Assembly (NCBI GenBank): GCA_021781795.1
Contig: JAJXWA010000007.1
Coordinates: 1 to 64,000 of the forward strand
Source: Acidobacteriota bacterium
Lineage (GTDB): Bacteria > Acidobacteriota > Terriglobia > Terriglobales > Acidobacteriaceae
Direction: 5' to 3'
DNA: 64,000 nt
Part shown: positions 46,174 to 55,961 of the stretch, piece by piece
How the letters are laid out: every line of letters starts with the position of its first letter
Position numbering within the stretch: position 1 is the stretch's first letter
The notes under the pieces: generated by a model
What the model saw: the letters and a program-made list of their open reading frames with translations, nothing else
Databases searched by the model: none
What the model was told of the DNA's origin: nothing
Translations under genes and position numbers: made by a program

Positions 46174-48342
46174 ATGGGATCTGTGATTTCCGGCGCAAGC
46201 AAGTCTGCGAAGACGGCCGGTCTTGCTCCTGAAAAACTCGTTGAAATCTACAGGCTGATGTATCTGTCGCGGCGGATTGACGACCGCGAGATTCTGCTGA
46301 AACGCCAGCAAAAGATCTTCTTCCAGATTTCCGGCGCAGGACATGAGGCTTTGCAGGTTGCAGCGGCGCTGGCCCTTAAGCCGGGATATGACTGGTTCTT
46401 CCCGTACTATCGCGATCGCGCGCTTTGTCTGGCGCTGGGCGTGACGCCGCATGAAATGTTTCTTCAGGCGGTTGGCGCGGCCGATGATCCGGCGAGTGGC
46501 GGACGGCAGATGCCCACCCACTGGAGCAGCACGGCGCTGCACATTGTGAGCACATCGTCTTCCACGGCGACGCAGGTGCTGCATGCTGTGGGCTGCGCGG
46601 AAGCAGGGCGCTACTTCAGCCGGCATCCGGAGGCCGCGGCCAAGGCAGACGGAGACTACAGGGCTTTTCATGAAGTGCAGTTCCACGCGGATGAGGTGGT
46701 GCTGGCGACGATTGGAGAGGGCTCAACATCTCAAGGCGAGTTCTGGGAAGCGCTGAGCGCGGCCTCCAACAAGAAGCTGCCGGTTATCTTCTGCGTTGAG
46801 GACAACGGATACGCGATCAGCGTGCCAGTGGAAGTGAACACGCCGGGAGGAAATATCTCGAGGCTGGTGGCGAACTTCCCGAATTTCTTTTTTGCCGAGG
46901 TGGACGGCACGGATGCGGAAGCTTCGTTGCGTGCCTTTGAGGATGCGGCTGCACATTGCCGCGCAGGCCTCGGGCCGGCATTCGTGCATGGACACTGCAT
47001 TCGCCCCTACTCACACTCGCTCTCGGACGATGACAAACTCTATCGCTCGGCGGCAGAGCGGGAGGCCGATGCGCTGCGGGATCCGCTGACCCGGCTGCAG
47101 ATGCGGCTGTTGCGCGAGGGAATCCTGACGGCCGAGCAGATCACCGCGCTGGAGCAGGCTGCGGACCGGGAGGCTTCGGAGGCGGCCGAGCAGGCGCTGC
47201 ACGCGCCCCTGCCGGAGATTGCAAGCATCGAGCGGCACGTCTATTCGGAGGATCTGGATCCGACGCGCGCTCCGTTTGCGACGGAGCAGACAAAGGCTGC
47301 CAATGAGGAGAGTGGCGCACCGAAGACAATGGCGGACCTGATCAACGTCTGCCTGCACGATGAGATGCGGCGCGATTCGCGGATTGTGGTCTATGGCGAA
47401 GACGTGGCGGACGCCAGTCGCGAAACGGCGCTACGCGAGGTCAAGGGCAAGGGCGGAGTTTTCAAACTCACGGCGGGCCTGCAGACAGAGTTCGGGTCGG
47501 AGCGCGTCTTCAACTCGCAGCTTGCCGAGGCCAACATTGTGGGCCGCGCTGTGGGCTACGGCGTCCGTGGCATGAAGCCGGTGGTTGAGATTCAGTTCTT
47601 CGACTACATCTGGCCCGCGATGCATCAGATTCGCAATGAGCTTGCGCTGATGCGCTGGCGGTCGAACGGGGCGTGGGCGGCGCCGGTCGTGATGCGCGTG
47701 CCGATCGGTGGGTACCTGACGGGCGGCGCAATCTACCATTCGCAGTCCGGCGAAAGCATCTTCACGCACATCCCGGGGCTGCGCGTCGTGTTCCCCTCAA
47801 ACGCACTGGATGCCAATGGACTGCTGCGCACGGCGATTCGCTGCGATGACCCTGTACTCTTTCTCGAGCACAAGCGCCTCTATCGCGAGACCTACGGCAG
47901 GGCTGCGTATCCGGGGCCTGATTTTGCGATTCCATTCGGGAAGGCGAGAATTGTGCGGCCGGGCAAGGATCTAACGCTCGTGACGTATGGCGCGGTTGTG
48001 CCGCGGGCATTGCAGGCTGCGGAGCGAGCGCATCGCGAACACGGGATCGATGTGGAGATTCTGGACCTGCGCACGCTCAATCCCTATGATTGGGAGTCGA
48101 TTGCCAACTCGGTGCGCAAGACGAGCCGCGTGATTGTGGCTCACGAAGACATGCTGAGCTGGGGCTACGGAGCTGAGATTGCGGCGCGCATTGCCGATGA
48201 ACTTTTTGAGGATCTGGATGCGCCGGTAAAGCGTGTGGGATCGATGGATACGTTCGTGGCCTATCAGCCGGTGCTGGAAGATGTGATTCTCCCTCAGCCG
48301 GAGACGATTCTGAAGGCTATCCGCGCGCTGTGCGCTTACTGA
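46174..48342 (+). CDS. 2-oxoacid dehydrogenase E1, alpha and beta subunits fused
   Basis: A 722-residue thiamine-diphosphate enzyme, probably of branched-chain 2-oxoacid type. Residues 1 to about 350 are the alpha subunit ([17 protein letters not shown], thiamine motif [20 protein letters not shown] ending in [10 protein letters not shown]). From about 385 comes the beta subunit ([74 protein letters not shown]). The family decarboxylates 2-oxoacids and passes the acyl group to E2 lipoyl domains. No E2 or E3 gene is in the window. The two subunits are usually separate genes; this fused layout is known in some phyla. Ends in a 7-base convergent overlap with the phosphatase gene. Confidence 0.88.
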   Translation: MGSVISGASKSAKTAGLAPEKLVEIYRLMYLSRRIDDREILLKRQQKIFFQISGAGHEALQVAAALALKPGYDWFFPYYRDRALCLALGVTPHEMFLQAVGAADDPASGGRQMPTHWSSTALHIVSTSSSTATQVLHAVGCAEAGRYFSRHPEAAAKADGDYRAFHEVQFHADEVVLATIGEGSTSQGEFWEALSAASNKKLPVIFCVEDNGYAISVPVEVNTPGGNISRLVANFPNFFFAEVDGTDAEASLRAFEDAAAHCRAGLGPAFVHGHCIRPYSHSLSDDDKLYRSAAEREADALRDPLTRLQMRLLREGILTAEQITALEQAADREASEAAEQALHAPLPEIASIERHVYSEDLDPTRAPFATEQTKAANEESGAPKTMADLINVCLHDEMRRDSRIVVYGEDVADASRETALREVKGKGGVFKLTAGLQTEFGSERVFNSQLAEANIVGRAVGYGVRGMKPVVEIQFFDYIWPAMHQIRNELALMRWRSNGAWAAPVVMRVPIGGYLTGGAIYHSQSGESIFTHIPGLRVVFPSNALDANGLLRTAIRCDDPVLFLEHKRLYRETYGRAAYPGPDFAIPFGKARIVRPGKDLTLVTYGAVVPRALQAAERAHREHGIDVEILDLRTLNPYDWESIANSVRKTSRVIVAHEDMLSWGYGAEIAARIADELFEDLDAPVKRVGSMDTFVAYQPVLEDVILPQPETILKAIRALCAY

Positions 48343-48923
48343 CGGAAGCGAAGAAGTGCAGTAACGGCCTGCGCGAGCGAGGCAGAGCAAAGGTCTGCGA
48401 GAACTACTGCTTCTGCCGCGCCTGGCCTCTCCTGGCTTTTGTCGCCGTCCAACAGAATCGTCAACATGCCGAGGCGATGGCCGAACTCGATGTCGGACAG
48501 AGAATCGCCAATCATCGCGCTGCTGGCCGCGGCGATTGCAGGGAAGTCGTGCCGGGCCTGGTCGAACATGCCGATACGCGGCTTGCGGCAGTCGCAGCCG
48601 GCCTTGTCGTGCGGACAGAAGTAAAAGCCGTCGATGCGCGCGCCGTTCGCCGCCAGCACATGCTGAAATCGGGCGTGAATCTCTTCGACATCGGTCTCCG
48701 AATATAGGCCCTTGGCAATACCGCGCTGGTTGGATACGACGATGATGCGGATGCCGGCATCGTTGAGGTTTCGAATCGCTTCCACTACGCCGGGAAGAAC
48801 TTCAAATTCGCTCCATCTCCTGACGTACTGGCCTTCGGGCATCTTTCGATTCAGAACGCCATCGCGGTCGAGAAAACAGGTGCGAATTCCGGCTGCGCGT
48901 GCGGCGAAGGTCGAAGCATCCAT
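48336..48923 (-). CDS. HAD phosphatase, GmhB-like (heptose 1,7-bisphosphate phosphatase)
   Basis: A 195-residue HAD-superfamily phosphatase. Nucleophile motif [12 protein letters not shown], motif [13 protein letters not shown], zinc loop [14 protein letters not shown] and motif [19 protein letters not shown] match GmhB and the related HisB phosphatase domain. The GmhB role is removal of the 1-phosphate in ADP-heptose synthesis for lipopolysaccharide, which suits the lipid A transporter-like gene next door. Start at 48923 gives the family length. Histidinol-phosphatase activity is the alternative. Confidence 0.85.
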   Translation of the reverse strand: MDASTFAARAAGIRTCFLDRDGVLNRKMPEGQYVRRWSEFEVLPGVVEAIRNLNDAGIRIIVVSNQRGIAKGLYSETDVEEIHARFQHVLAANGARIDGFYFCPHDKAGCDCRKPRIGMFDQARHDFPAIAAASSAMIGDSLSDIEFGHRLGMLTILLDGDKSQERPGAAEAVVLADLCSASLAQAVTALLRFRQ

Positions 48924-49062
48924 GAAGACAGGATAGCAATGCGAGGGCCCTGAGCCGACGTCTGTGGGATGGGCGACCCTTATACAATACGGAGATGGAA
49001 TGGCAGATACAGTGCGCAGGGACGATGCGGAATGGACTGGCGCATAAGGCTGGCGTGCAGGT

Positions 49063-50922
49063 ATGACGAGATTTTTCCGGCTCATGCGCTACGGGCTGCC
49101 GTATACGGTGCAGTGGGTGCCGGGTGTGCTGCTGCTGGCGATGGTGGGCGTGCTGGATACGTTCCGCGTGCTACTGCTGCAGCCAATCTTCGACCAGGTG
49201 CTGCGGCCCGATGCAGCGGAAGGGCCGATCATTCTCGGCATGCGGCAAAGCGCGTGGCACTTCGATTTACGTACGTTGATTCCGCACTTCCTGCACATTC
49301 ATAACGCGTGGAACGTGGTGGCGTTTGCGCTGGTGACGGCGACTCTGGGCAAGGGCATTTGCGACTACCTGGGCACGTACCTGGTGAATTATGCGGGCTT
49401 CGGCACGATCACCGACCTCCGCAATCATCTGTACGAGGCGACGCTGCGGCGCTCGTCCAGCTTCTTCCATCGCCACGCGACGGGCACGATTCTCTCGACG
49501 CTCATCAACGATGTGGACCGCGTGCAGAATGCGATGAGCTCGGTGATAGGCGAGTTTCTGCAGCAGTTCTTCACGTTTCTTGTGGGCATTGTCTTCGTCA
49601 TCCGGCTAGGCGGTTACCTGAGCTGGGCGCTGGTGCTGTTTATTCCGGTGGTGGTCACGTCGGCGCGCAAGATTGGCCGCGAGGTGCGGACGCGCACACG
49701 CACGGGCCAGGACAAGCTGGCGGAGATTCAGAACATTCTGCACGAGACGGTGACGGGCAACCGCATCGTGAAGGCGTTCAACAACGAGATTGGCGAAGTG
49801 ATTCGCTTTCAACGCGCGGCTAAGCGGTTGTTTCGCGCCAACCTGCGCAGCGTGCGCATTCAGTCCATCAGCTCTCCTCTGATGGACACGATCGGGGCCA
49901 TCGCGATTGCGCTGTTCCTGTTCATCGGGCGCAACGAGATCATGCACGGGCACATGACGATGGGCCTGTTCGGCGCATTCATTATCCTGCTGTTCAAGCT
50001 CTACGACCCAGTGCGGAAGTTTGCGTATTTCTACAACGCATTTCAGCAGGCGATGGGCGCATCGGCATCCATCTTCACCTTCTTTGACGCCAAGGATGAC
50101 GTGAAGGAGCGGCCCCACGCGATCACGTTCAGGAAGTTCTCGCGATCGATCCGGTTTGAGGATGTGGGCTTCCAGTATCCGACGGACGAAGGCGAGACGC
50201 AGATCCTGTTTGACGTGAACCTTGAGGTGCGCGCGGGTGAGGTGCTCGCGGTTGTGGGTCCGAGCGGGGCGGGGAAGTCCACGCTGGCGAATCTGATTCC
50301 GCGTTTTTTCGACGTGACCTCGGGCCGAATTCTGATCGACGGCCAGGATGTACGCAACCTGACGCTGGCCTCGCTGCGCGGGCAGATTGCGCAGGTGACG
50401 CAGGAGACGATCCTCTTCAACGATACGGTCCGCCACAATATCGCCTACGGGCAGCCGGAGACGAAGATGTCGCTTGTTGAGAGCGCCGCGCGCAATGCGC
50501 TTGCCCACGATTTCATTCTGCGGATGCCGCAGGGCTACGACACCGTCATTGGCGAAAAGGGATTTCGGCTGTCTGGCGGCGAGCGGCAGCGGATTGCGAT
50601 CGCGCGAGCGATCCTGAAGAATGCGCCAATCCTGATTCTGGATGAAGCGACCTCGGCGCTGGACGCGGAGAGCGAGTCGCTGGTGCAGGCCGCGCTGGCC
50701 AACCTGATGCAGGGACGCACGGTGGTGGTGATTGCGCACCGGCTGAGCACCATCCGTCGCGCAAACCGGATTGTGGTGCTGGAAGACGGAAGGATTACTG
50801 CGGTTGGCCCACATGAGGAGTTGCTGAGCGCATCGCCGACTTACCAGCGGCTATATCAACTACAATTCATCGATGTACCGGAGCCGGCGGAGCCGCTGCT
50901 TTCCACGGATCCGAGGATATGA
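49063..50922 (+). CDS. ABC transporter with fused permease and ATPase, MsbA-like
   Basis: A 619-residue half-transporter. Six predicted membrane helices in the first 320 residues are followed by the ATPase with Walker A GPSGAGKST, Q-loop region, signature LSGGERQRIAIARA and Walker B ILILDEATSALD. It resembles MsbA, the lipid A-core flippase, more than drug exporters, by length and by the neighbouring heptose phosphatase and (14 kb away) lipid A acyltransferase-like gene. Lipid substrate is inferred. It overlaps yicC by ATGA and starts a plus-strand gene run. Confidence 0.88.
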   Translation: MTRFFRLMRYGLPYTVQWVPGVLLLAMVGVLDTFRVLLLQPIFDQVLRPDAAEGPIILGMRQSAWHFDLRTLIPHFLHIHNAWNVVAFALVTATLGKGICDYLGTYLVNYAGFGTITDLRNHLYEATLRRSSSFFHRHATGTILSTLINDVDRVQNAMSSVIGEFLQQFFTFLVGIVFVIRLGGYLSWALVLFIPVVVTSARKIGREVRTRTRTGQDKLAEIQNILHETVTGNRIVKAFNNEIGEVIRFQRAAKRLFRANLRSVRIQSISSPLMDTIGAIAIALFLFIGRNEIMHGHMTMGLFGAFIILLFKLYDPVRKFAYFYNAFQQAMGASASIFTFFDAKDDVKERPHAITFRKFSRSIRFEDVGFQYPTDEGETQILFDVNLEVRAGEVLAVVGPSGAGKSTLANLIPRFFDVTSGRILIDGQDVRNLTLASLRGQIAQVTQETILFNDTVRHNIAYGQPETKMSLVESAARNALAHDFILRMPQGYDTVIGEKGFRLSGGERQRIAIARAILKNAPILILDEATSALDAESESLVQAALANLMQGRTVVVIAHRLSTIRRANRIVVLEDGRITAVGPHEELLSASPTYQRLYQLQFIDVPEPAEPLLSTDPRI

Positions 50923-51827
50923 AGCGCATGACGATTTCTTCGATGACCGGCTATGCCCGCACGCAGGTTCGCGTAGAGGGGCAGTTCGTCTACACACTGA
51001 GCTTGAAGAGCGTCAATCATCGCTTTCTGGACATGCAACTGCGTTTGCCGGGCGGGATGGATGCGCTGGAGATGGAGCTGCGGCGGGCATTGAAAGAAGC
51101 TCTGGTGCGCGGCCATGTGGAATTGACGCTGTCACTGGAGCGGTCTACGCAGATGAAGGCCGGCTACAACCGCGATCTGGTGGCGAACTATCTCGGTGCG
51201 TTCAACGCTGCGAAGGAAGAGTTCAACCTTCAAGGGGAGCCTGACCTGAACGCAGCTCTGCGCCTGCCCACGGCTCTGCAAAGCGAGAGCCGGAGCAACG
51301 GCGAGACCGAGCTGACGGCGCTGACTGAGAGCGTGAAGCAGCAGATCGAGCCACTACTGGATGAGTTGAAGGCGATGCGTGCGCGCGAAGGCGAGGCTCT
51401 GGCAAGTCTTTTGAATGCGGCGCTGGACCGGCTTGCCGAGGCGGTAAAAGGAGTGGGTGCACTGCGGCCGGAGGTCGAGCAGCGGTACCAGGAGCGGCTG
51501 ACTCAGCGGCTAACGGCAGCCACGGGAAACGAGTTCAACCGGCAGCGCCTGCTGGAAGAAGTTGCGATTCTGGTGGACCGAAGCGACATTGCCGAGGAAC
51601 TGGAAAGAATGACGACGCATATCGCGCACTTCAGGGAACTGCTCGCCGCTGGTGGCGAGGCAGGAAAGAAGCTGGACTTCCTGCTGCAGGAGATGAATCG
51701 CGAAGCGAATACGCTGCTTTCAAAGACGGGCGGCGTCGGCGGCAAAGGCACGCGGATTACGGAACTGGGACTGGCCATGAAGGCCGAGATCGAGAAGGCG
51801 CGCGAGCAGGTGCAGAACGTCGAGTAG
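50919..51827 (+). CDS. yicC: YicC family endoribonuclease
   Basis: A 302-residue protein with the YicC N terminus (ISSMTGYARTQ, LKSVNHRFLDMQLRLP) and DUF1732 C terminus (VEQRYQERLTQRL, RSDIAEELERMTTHIAHF, GKKLDFLLQEMNREANTLLSK). YicC has been described as an RNA endonuclease. It typically lies beside gmk, as here. Starts in a 4-base overlap with the transporter gene. Confidence 0.93.
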   Translation: MKRMTISSMTGYARTQVRVEGQFVYTLSLKSVNHRFLDMQLRLPGGMDALEMELRRALKEALVRGHVELTLSLERSTQMKAGYNRDLVANYLGAFNAAKEEFNLQGEPDLNAALRLPTALQSESRSNGETELTALTESVKQQIEPLLDELKAMRAREGEALASLLNAALDRLAEAVKGVGALRPEVEQRYQERLTQRLTAATGNEFNRQRLLEEVAILVDRSDIAEELERMTTHIAHFRELLAAGGEAGKKLDFLLQEMNREANTLLSKTGGVGGKGTRITELGLAMKAEIEKAREQVQNVE

Positions 51828-51862
51828 GGACGCAGGGATCTGAGGCAAAAGGAAGAGGTCGA

Positions 51863-52603
51863 GTGGCAGGGATTCTATTCATCATTTCAGCGCCGTCAGG
51901 GTCGGGCAAGAGCACGCTGGTGAGCGAGCTGCGCAAGCAGGTGAGCAACGTGGACTTTTCGATCTCATGGACCACGCGGCCGCCGCGCGGCTCGGAAGAG
52001 AACGGACGCGAATACTACTTCGCTTCGCGTGAAGAGTTTGAGCGGATGCGCGACGAAGGGATGTTTCTGGAATATGCAGAGGTTTTCGGGAACTACTACG
52101 GGACGTCACGGCAGTCGCTGGAGGAGGCGCGGCGCCAGGGACACGACCTGCTGTTGGACATTGATGTGCAGGGCGCAGCGCAGGTTCGCAAGGCTTTGCC
52201 CGAGGCAGTGAGCATCTTTGTGATGCCGCCGACGCCAAAGGTGCTGCGCACGCGCCTGCGCAATCGGAGCCGTGCGGAAGGCGTGGTGAATGAGGCGGAG
52301 CTGTACCGTCGCCTGAGCGAAGCCAGCAAAGAGATTGAGAATTATCGCGACTATAGTTATATTCTGGTTAACGACATCCTGGACCGGACGGTTGCGCAAC
52401 TGGAGGCAATCGTGCTGGCGGAGCGCTACTACCGCAATGGCGAGCCGATCGCATTCCGGTCGAGCAGGGTACTTGAGGTTGCCGCGGCCTGCCGGCAGGC
52501 CAATTCGCAGGAGCGGCTGAAGCCGGTGCTTGAGGCATTTGGCATCGGGACCTCGAACGGACAGCAGCAACTTCCCTTTGGAGACGACCTCGATGACGAT
52601 TGA
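51863..52603 (+). CDS. gmk: Guanylate kinase
   Basis: A 246-residue nucleotide kinase converting GMP to GDP. P-loop SAPSGSGKSTL at residues 9-19, SWTTRPPRGSEENGREYYF binds GMP, LLDIDVQGAAQVR is the acidic core. About 35 residues longer than average, with a C-terminal extension ending QQQLPFGDDLDDD. Starts with GTG at 51863, with GGAAGAGG upstream, and overlaps rpoZ by 11 bases. Confidence 0.95.
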   Translation: MAGILFIISAPSGSGKSTLVSELRKQVSNVDFSISWTTRPPRGSEENGREYYFASREEFERMRDEGMFLEYAEVFGNYYGTSRQSLEEARRQGHDLLLDIDVQGAAQVRKALPEAVSIFVMPPTPKVLRTRLRNRSRAEGVVNEAELYRRLSEASKEIENYRDYSYILVNDILDRTVAQLEAIVLAERYYRNGEPIAFRSSRVLEVAAACRQANSQERLKPVLEAFGIGTSNGQQQLPFGDDLDDD

Positions 52604-52823
52604 AACTCAATTCGACTCGGACTATCGCAAGGTGCTTGTGGCGGCGCGTCGCGCGCGGCAACTGCAGAATGGATCGGCGGCGCTTGTCCCCAGCGCATCC
52701 AACAAGGTCTGCCGGATTGCGCAGGATGAGGTCAAGGCCGGCAAGATTTCCTACGTGAAGAAGGATGTGCCGGTGGTCAAGCCCCTTGTGGAAGACCGCG
52801 GCGTGCCGATCATGGCGCACTAG
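52593..52823 (+). CDS. rpoZ: RNA polymerase omega subunit
   Basis: A 76-residue protein. SDYRKVLVAARRARQLQNG matches the conserved omega helix that binds the beta-prime subunit, and its place after gmk is standard. The C-terminal part KAGKISYVKKDVPVVKP is lineage-specific in look. The start at 52593 lies within the end of gmk; the preceding AACTTCCCTTTGGAGACG carries GGAG. Confidence 0.88.
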   Translation: MTIETQFDSDYRKVLVAARRARQLQNGSAALVPSASNKVCRIAQDEVKAGKISYVKKDVPVVKPLVEDRGVPIMAH

Positions 52824-52900
52824 GGCATTCCGCAGGGACAGCGCGTGGCGGCGTTTCGCGAGGGATGCGCGCGGCAAATGATGCAGTCTACAATCAGAAT

Positions 52901-54205
52901 ATGAGGGTGACGGTCGGTGTCTCCGGCGGTATTGCTGCGTACAAGGCGGCTGAGCTTGTGCGCGCATTGCAGCGGCGAGCTCTGGATGTGCATGTGGTGA
53001 TGACTGAAGCGGCGACGCGGTTTGTACAGCCGCTGACGTTTGCCGCGTTGAGCGGGCACAGGGTCATCACCAGCCTATGGGACGAAGCGCAACCCGAGGA
53101 AGCATCGGGTGGAGCCAGCGGCATTGATCACATCGGAGAGGCTCAACTCTCAGATGCACTCGTCGTCGCTCCCGCTACTGCCAACATTCTGGCGAAGTTC
53201 GCGCACGGAATCGCAGACGATTTCCTGACCACGATGTATCTGGCGACACAAGTCCCGGTTCTGGTGGCTCCGGCCATGAACGTGAACATGTGGGAACATC
53301 CTGCGACACAGGCGAATCTTGAGATTCTGCGCCAGCGCGGCGTGAAAGTGATTGAGCCGGGGACAGGAGTTCTGGCCTGCGGCATGGTAGGGCCGGGTCG
53401 CCTGGCCGATCCTGAAGCGATTGCCGATGCCGTGTGGAATGCCCTTGGCAAGCGGCATGATTTGGCCGGCGAAGTGGTGCTGGTGACCGCGGGAGGCACG
53501 CGGGAGGCGCTCGATCCCGTGCGGTTCCTGGGGAATCGGTCGAGCGGAAAGATGGGATACGCGCTGGCGGAAGCGGCTCAGAGTCGCGGAGCGCGCGTGA
53601 TTCTGGTCAGCGGGCCGTCGTCGCTGCACCCGCCGGCGCACTGCGAAGTAATTAAAGTGACCACCGCCGAACAGATGCGGAGTGCCGTGCTGCAGCGCAT
53701 GGCGGAGGTCACGCTCATCATTAAGGCTGCGGCCGTGGCGGATTACAAGCCGGTTTCTGTTTCCGGGCAGAAGCTGAAGCGCAGCGGGCCGATGACGCTG
53801 GAACTGGAGCCGACCGCTGACATTCTTGCGGAAGTGGCGCGGCAGAGGCGACCGGGGCAGTTGATCGTCGGTTTCGCTGCCGAGACGGAGAACGGGATGG
53901 AAAACGGCCGCGCCAAGCTGCTTCGCAAAGGCGCAGACGCCATTGTGATGAACGACGTCTCTGGAGATAACACCGGGATTGATGCAGACAAGAACGCGGC
54001 GACGTTCCTAACGGCATCCACTGCGATCGAGCTGCCAGAGATGCCCAAGCGCAAGCTCGCGGATCGCATTCTGGACGAGATTGCGGTGCTGCGCAAGCCC
54101 CGTGCTGTGGTGGTCGAGATGGATCAGCCCACGGCGCAGGCACGAGTGCTGAGCGAGTCGGATGCGCCGCCTGCCGTGCGCCGTTCGCTGATTGTGGAGG
54201 GCTAG
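52901..54205 (+). CDS. coaBC: Bifunctional phosphopantothenoylcysteine decarboxylase/synthase
   Basis: A 434-residue flavoenzyme of coenzyme A synthesis. The N-terminal CoaC domain has VGVSGGIAAYKAAELVRAL, VAPATANILAKFAHGIADD, PAMNVNMWEHP and LACGMVGPGRLADP with the catalytic Cys. The C-terminal CoaB domain has VTAGGTREALDPVRFLGN, SSGKMGYALAEAA and GFAAETEN. The start at 52901 lacks a clear ribosome site. Same strand as rpoZ, 77 bases downstream. Confidence 0.95.
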   Translation: MRVTVGVSGGIAAYKAAELVRALQRRALDVHVVMTEAATRFVQPLTFAALSGHRVITSLWDEAQPEEASGGASGIDHIGEAQLSDALVVAPATANILAKFAHGIADDFLTTMYLATQVPVLVAPAMNVNMWEHPATQANLEILRQRGVKVIEPGTGVLACGMVGPGRLADPEAIADAVWNALGKRHDLAGEVVLVTAGGTREALDPVRFLGNRSSGKMGYALAEAAQSRGARVILVSGPSSLHPPAHCEVIKVTTAEQMRSAVLQRMAEVTLIIKAAAVADYKPVSVSGQKLKRSGPMTLELEPTADILAEVARQRRPGQLIVGFAAETENGMENGRAKLLRKGADAIVMNDVSGDNTGIDADKNAATFLTASTAIELPEMPKRKLADRILDEIAVLRKPRAVVVEMDQPTAQARVLSESDAPPAVRRSLIVEG

Positions 54206-54219
54206 GAGTGGTGCGTGAG

Positions 54220-55071
54220 ATGGAACCAGATGCGCGCGGTGCTCTTACCGCGCGGATGCGCTTCTATCGCGATCTTGGCCTCTACGAGATGTACCGTCGT
54301 CCGGTCGATCCATCGATTCTGCGCGATGCAATGTTGGACGGTCGGCCAGAGCTGATCGTGGAAGAGGCGAACCCGGCGGAGTCTTTGCCGGCCGGAGCGC
54401 AGCAGAGCATTTTGCCATCGCAGATGGAGGACTTGAAAATTCCAGCCTGCAAGCCGAGCACTGAGTCTGTTCATCCTGCTTCGGGTGCTGCACCCGCAAA
54501 TCGCGAAGCGGCACTGCGCGTGATTCGAGAAGAGATAGGCGACTGCACCCGCTGCGCGCTGCACACGGGTCGCAATAAGCTGGTCTTTGGCGATGGGGAT
54601 GCCAATGCTCGCTTGATGTTTGTGGGTGAAGGGCCGGGTGCCGATGAAGATGAGCAGGGGATTCCGTTCGTTGGACGCGCGGGTCAGTTGCTGAACAACA
54701 TGATCGCCGCCATGGGGCTGAAGCGCGAAGAGGTCTACATCGCCAATGTGGTCAAGTGCCGCCCGCCGGGCAACCGCACGCCGGAGCCGGCAGAGGCAAA
54801 TACCTGCTCGCCGTTTCTCTTCCAGCAGATCGATGTAGTGAAGCCGCAGGTGCTGGTGGCGCTGGGCGCAACGGCGGCGACGTATCTGCTGGGGCAACGC
54901 CAGCCGCTTGCCGGGTTGCGTGGGCGGGTCCATGCGTTTCGCGGATGCCAGCTCATCGTCACGTACCATCCGGCGTATCTGCTGCGCGATCCGCGCCAGA
55001 AGAAAGAGGCCTGGGCGGACTTGCAGATCGCCATGCGCGAACTGGGGCTGAAGGCTCCGGCCAAATGTTAG
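54220..55071 (+). CDS. Uracil-DNA glycosylase, type 4 (iron-sulfur)
   Basis: A 283-residue repair enzyme. After a variable N-terminal 90 residues come CTRCALHTGRNKLVFGDGD, VGEGPGADEDEQGIPFVGRAG and VKCRPPGNRTPEPAEANTC, which supply the four Cys of a 4Fe-4S cluster and the uracil pocket; HPAYLLRDP is the catalytic-loop motif. It excises uracil from DNA. ATG 54220 is preferred because AGGAG lies 11 bases upstream; GTG at 54208 or 54211 is too close to that site. Last gene of the plus-strand run. Confidence 0.9.
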   Translation: MEPDARGALTARMRFYRDLGLYEMYRRPVDPSILRDAMLDGRPELIVEEANPAESLPAGAQQSILPSQMEDLKIPACKPSTESVHPASGAAPANREAALRVIREEIGDCTRCALHTGRNKLVFGDGDANARLMFVGEGPGADEDEQGIPFVGRAGQLLNNMIAAMGLKREEVYIANVVKCRPPGNRTPEPAEANTCSPFLFQQIDVVKPQVLVALGATAATYLLGQRQPLAGLRGRVHAFRGCQLIVTYHPAYLLRDPRQKKEAWADLQIAMRELGLKAPAKC

Positions 55072-55098
55072 AGCTAGTCTGGGTGTGAGCCGCGAAAA

Positions 55099-55851
55099 TT
55101 AAGGCTTATCTTCCCAGAGCCTGACTCCGCCCAGGATGCCCGTCTCATTCGAAATGATGGTGACGTTCGCGGGCGGATGGAACTCGATCTTCTTCGCGTT
55201 GCCACCCCCAAGGTAGAGATGGTCCCAATTGAAGAGCTTGGAAGTCTGCTCGATTGCTTCCTGCAGAAGCTTGTTCCAATGCTTCTTGCCGAACTTGTCG
55301 AGTCCGCGGCGGCCAAGGTAGTCCTCGTAGGTTTTCTTGAGCCAGGGATGATGGCCCAGCTCGAGGCCTGGGCAAAGCCGTCCGCCTGTGAAGAGGGACG
55401 ATCCAAGACCTGTGCCGAGCGTGATAACCAACTCCACACCTTCGCCTTTGATGGCGCCGTAACCTTGCACCGCGGCGTCATTGGCCACGCGCACGGGCTT
55501 CTTCCACCGCTTTTCCAGTTCTTTCTGGAGCGGGAATCCCGCCCAGGTCGGATGCAGATTAAATGCTCCAAGGGTGGTTCCGTGCTTGATGACGCCGGGA
55601 AATCCTACGGAGATGCGGTCATAACCGGGCAGCATCTGGCTCAACTCGTGCAGCTTTTCAAGAACGGCTGCCGACAGGGCCGGTTCGGGTGTAGCGACGC
55701 GCTGGCGGTCGCTGACGGGCGTTCCGGCTGCGTCCAGCAGCATGGCCTTCAGGCCTGACCCGCCGATATCGATGGCGAGTGTGATGGGACGCTTCGATTG
55801 CGCCACAGGTTTTAGCGCAGGAGTATGCGGGTTGGAGCCGGAGGTAGCCAT
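55099..55851 (-). CDS. ppgK: Polyphosphate-type glucokinase (ROK family)
   Basis: A 250-residue kinase. Phosphate loop AIDIGGSGLKAMLLD, VGFPGVIKHG, the catalytic Asp in VANDAAVQGYG and second loop LGTGLGSSLF are intact, in contrast to the ROK-like protein at 955-1854. It lacks the zinc cysteine motif and carries LGRRGLDKFGKKHWNKLL, features of polyphosphate/ATP glucokinases. It would make glucose 6-phosphate using polyphosphate. Start at 55851 without an obvious ribosome site. Confidence 0.88.
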   Translation of the reverse strand: MATSGSNPHTPALKPVAQSKRPITLAIDIGGSGLKAMLLDAAGTPVSDRQRVATPEPALSAAVLEKLHELSQMLPGYDRISVGFPGVIKHGTTLGAFNLHPTWAGFPLQKELEKRWKKPVRVANDAAVQGYGAIKGEGVELVITLGTGLGSSLFTGGRLCPGLELGHHPWLKKTYEDYLGRRGLDKFGKKHWNKLLQEAIEQTSKLFNWDHLYLGGGNAKKIEFHPPANVTIISNETGILGGVRLWEDKP

Positions 55852-55961
55852 CAGAGATGAATTGTACTGCGCCTGAACGCACCGCTGGCGCATGTGCAAA
55901 TCATGGTGGAATCTCTCCCATGCAGGCGGCGCTGCATCCCCTACACTGAGTGTTGCCGCAC

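Noticed and set aside
48981..48988. TATACAAT as a promoter for the MsbA-like gene.
   Set aside because: The -10 match is good, but no -35 hexamer is visible at 16-18 bases, so I did not list it as a feature.
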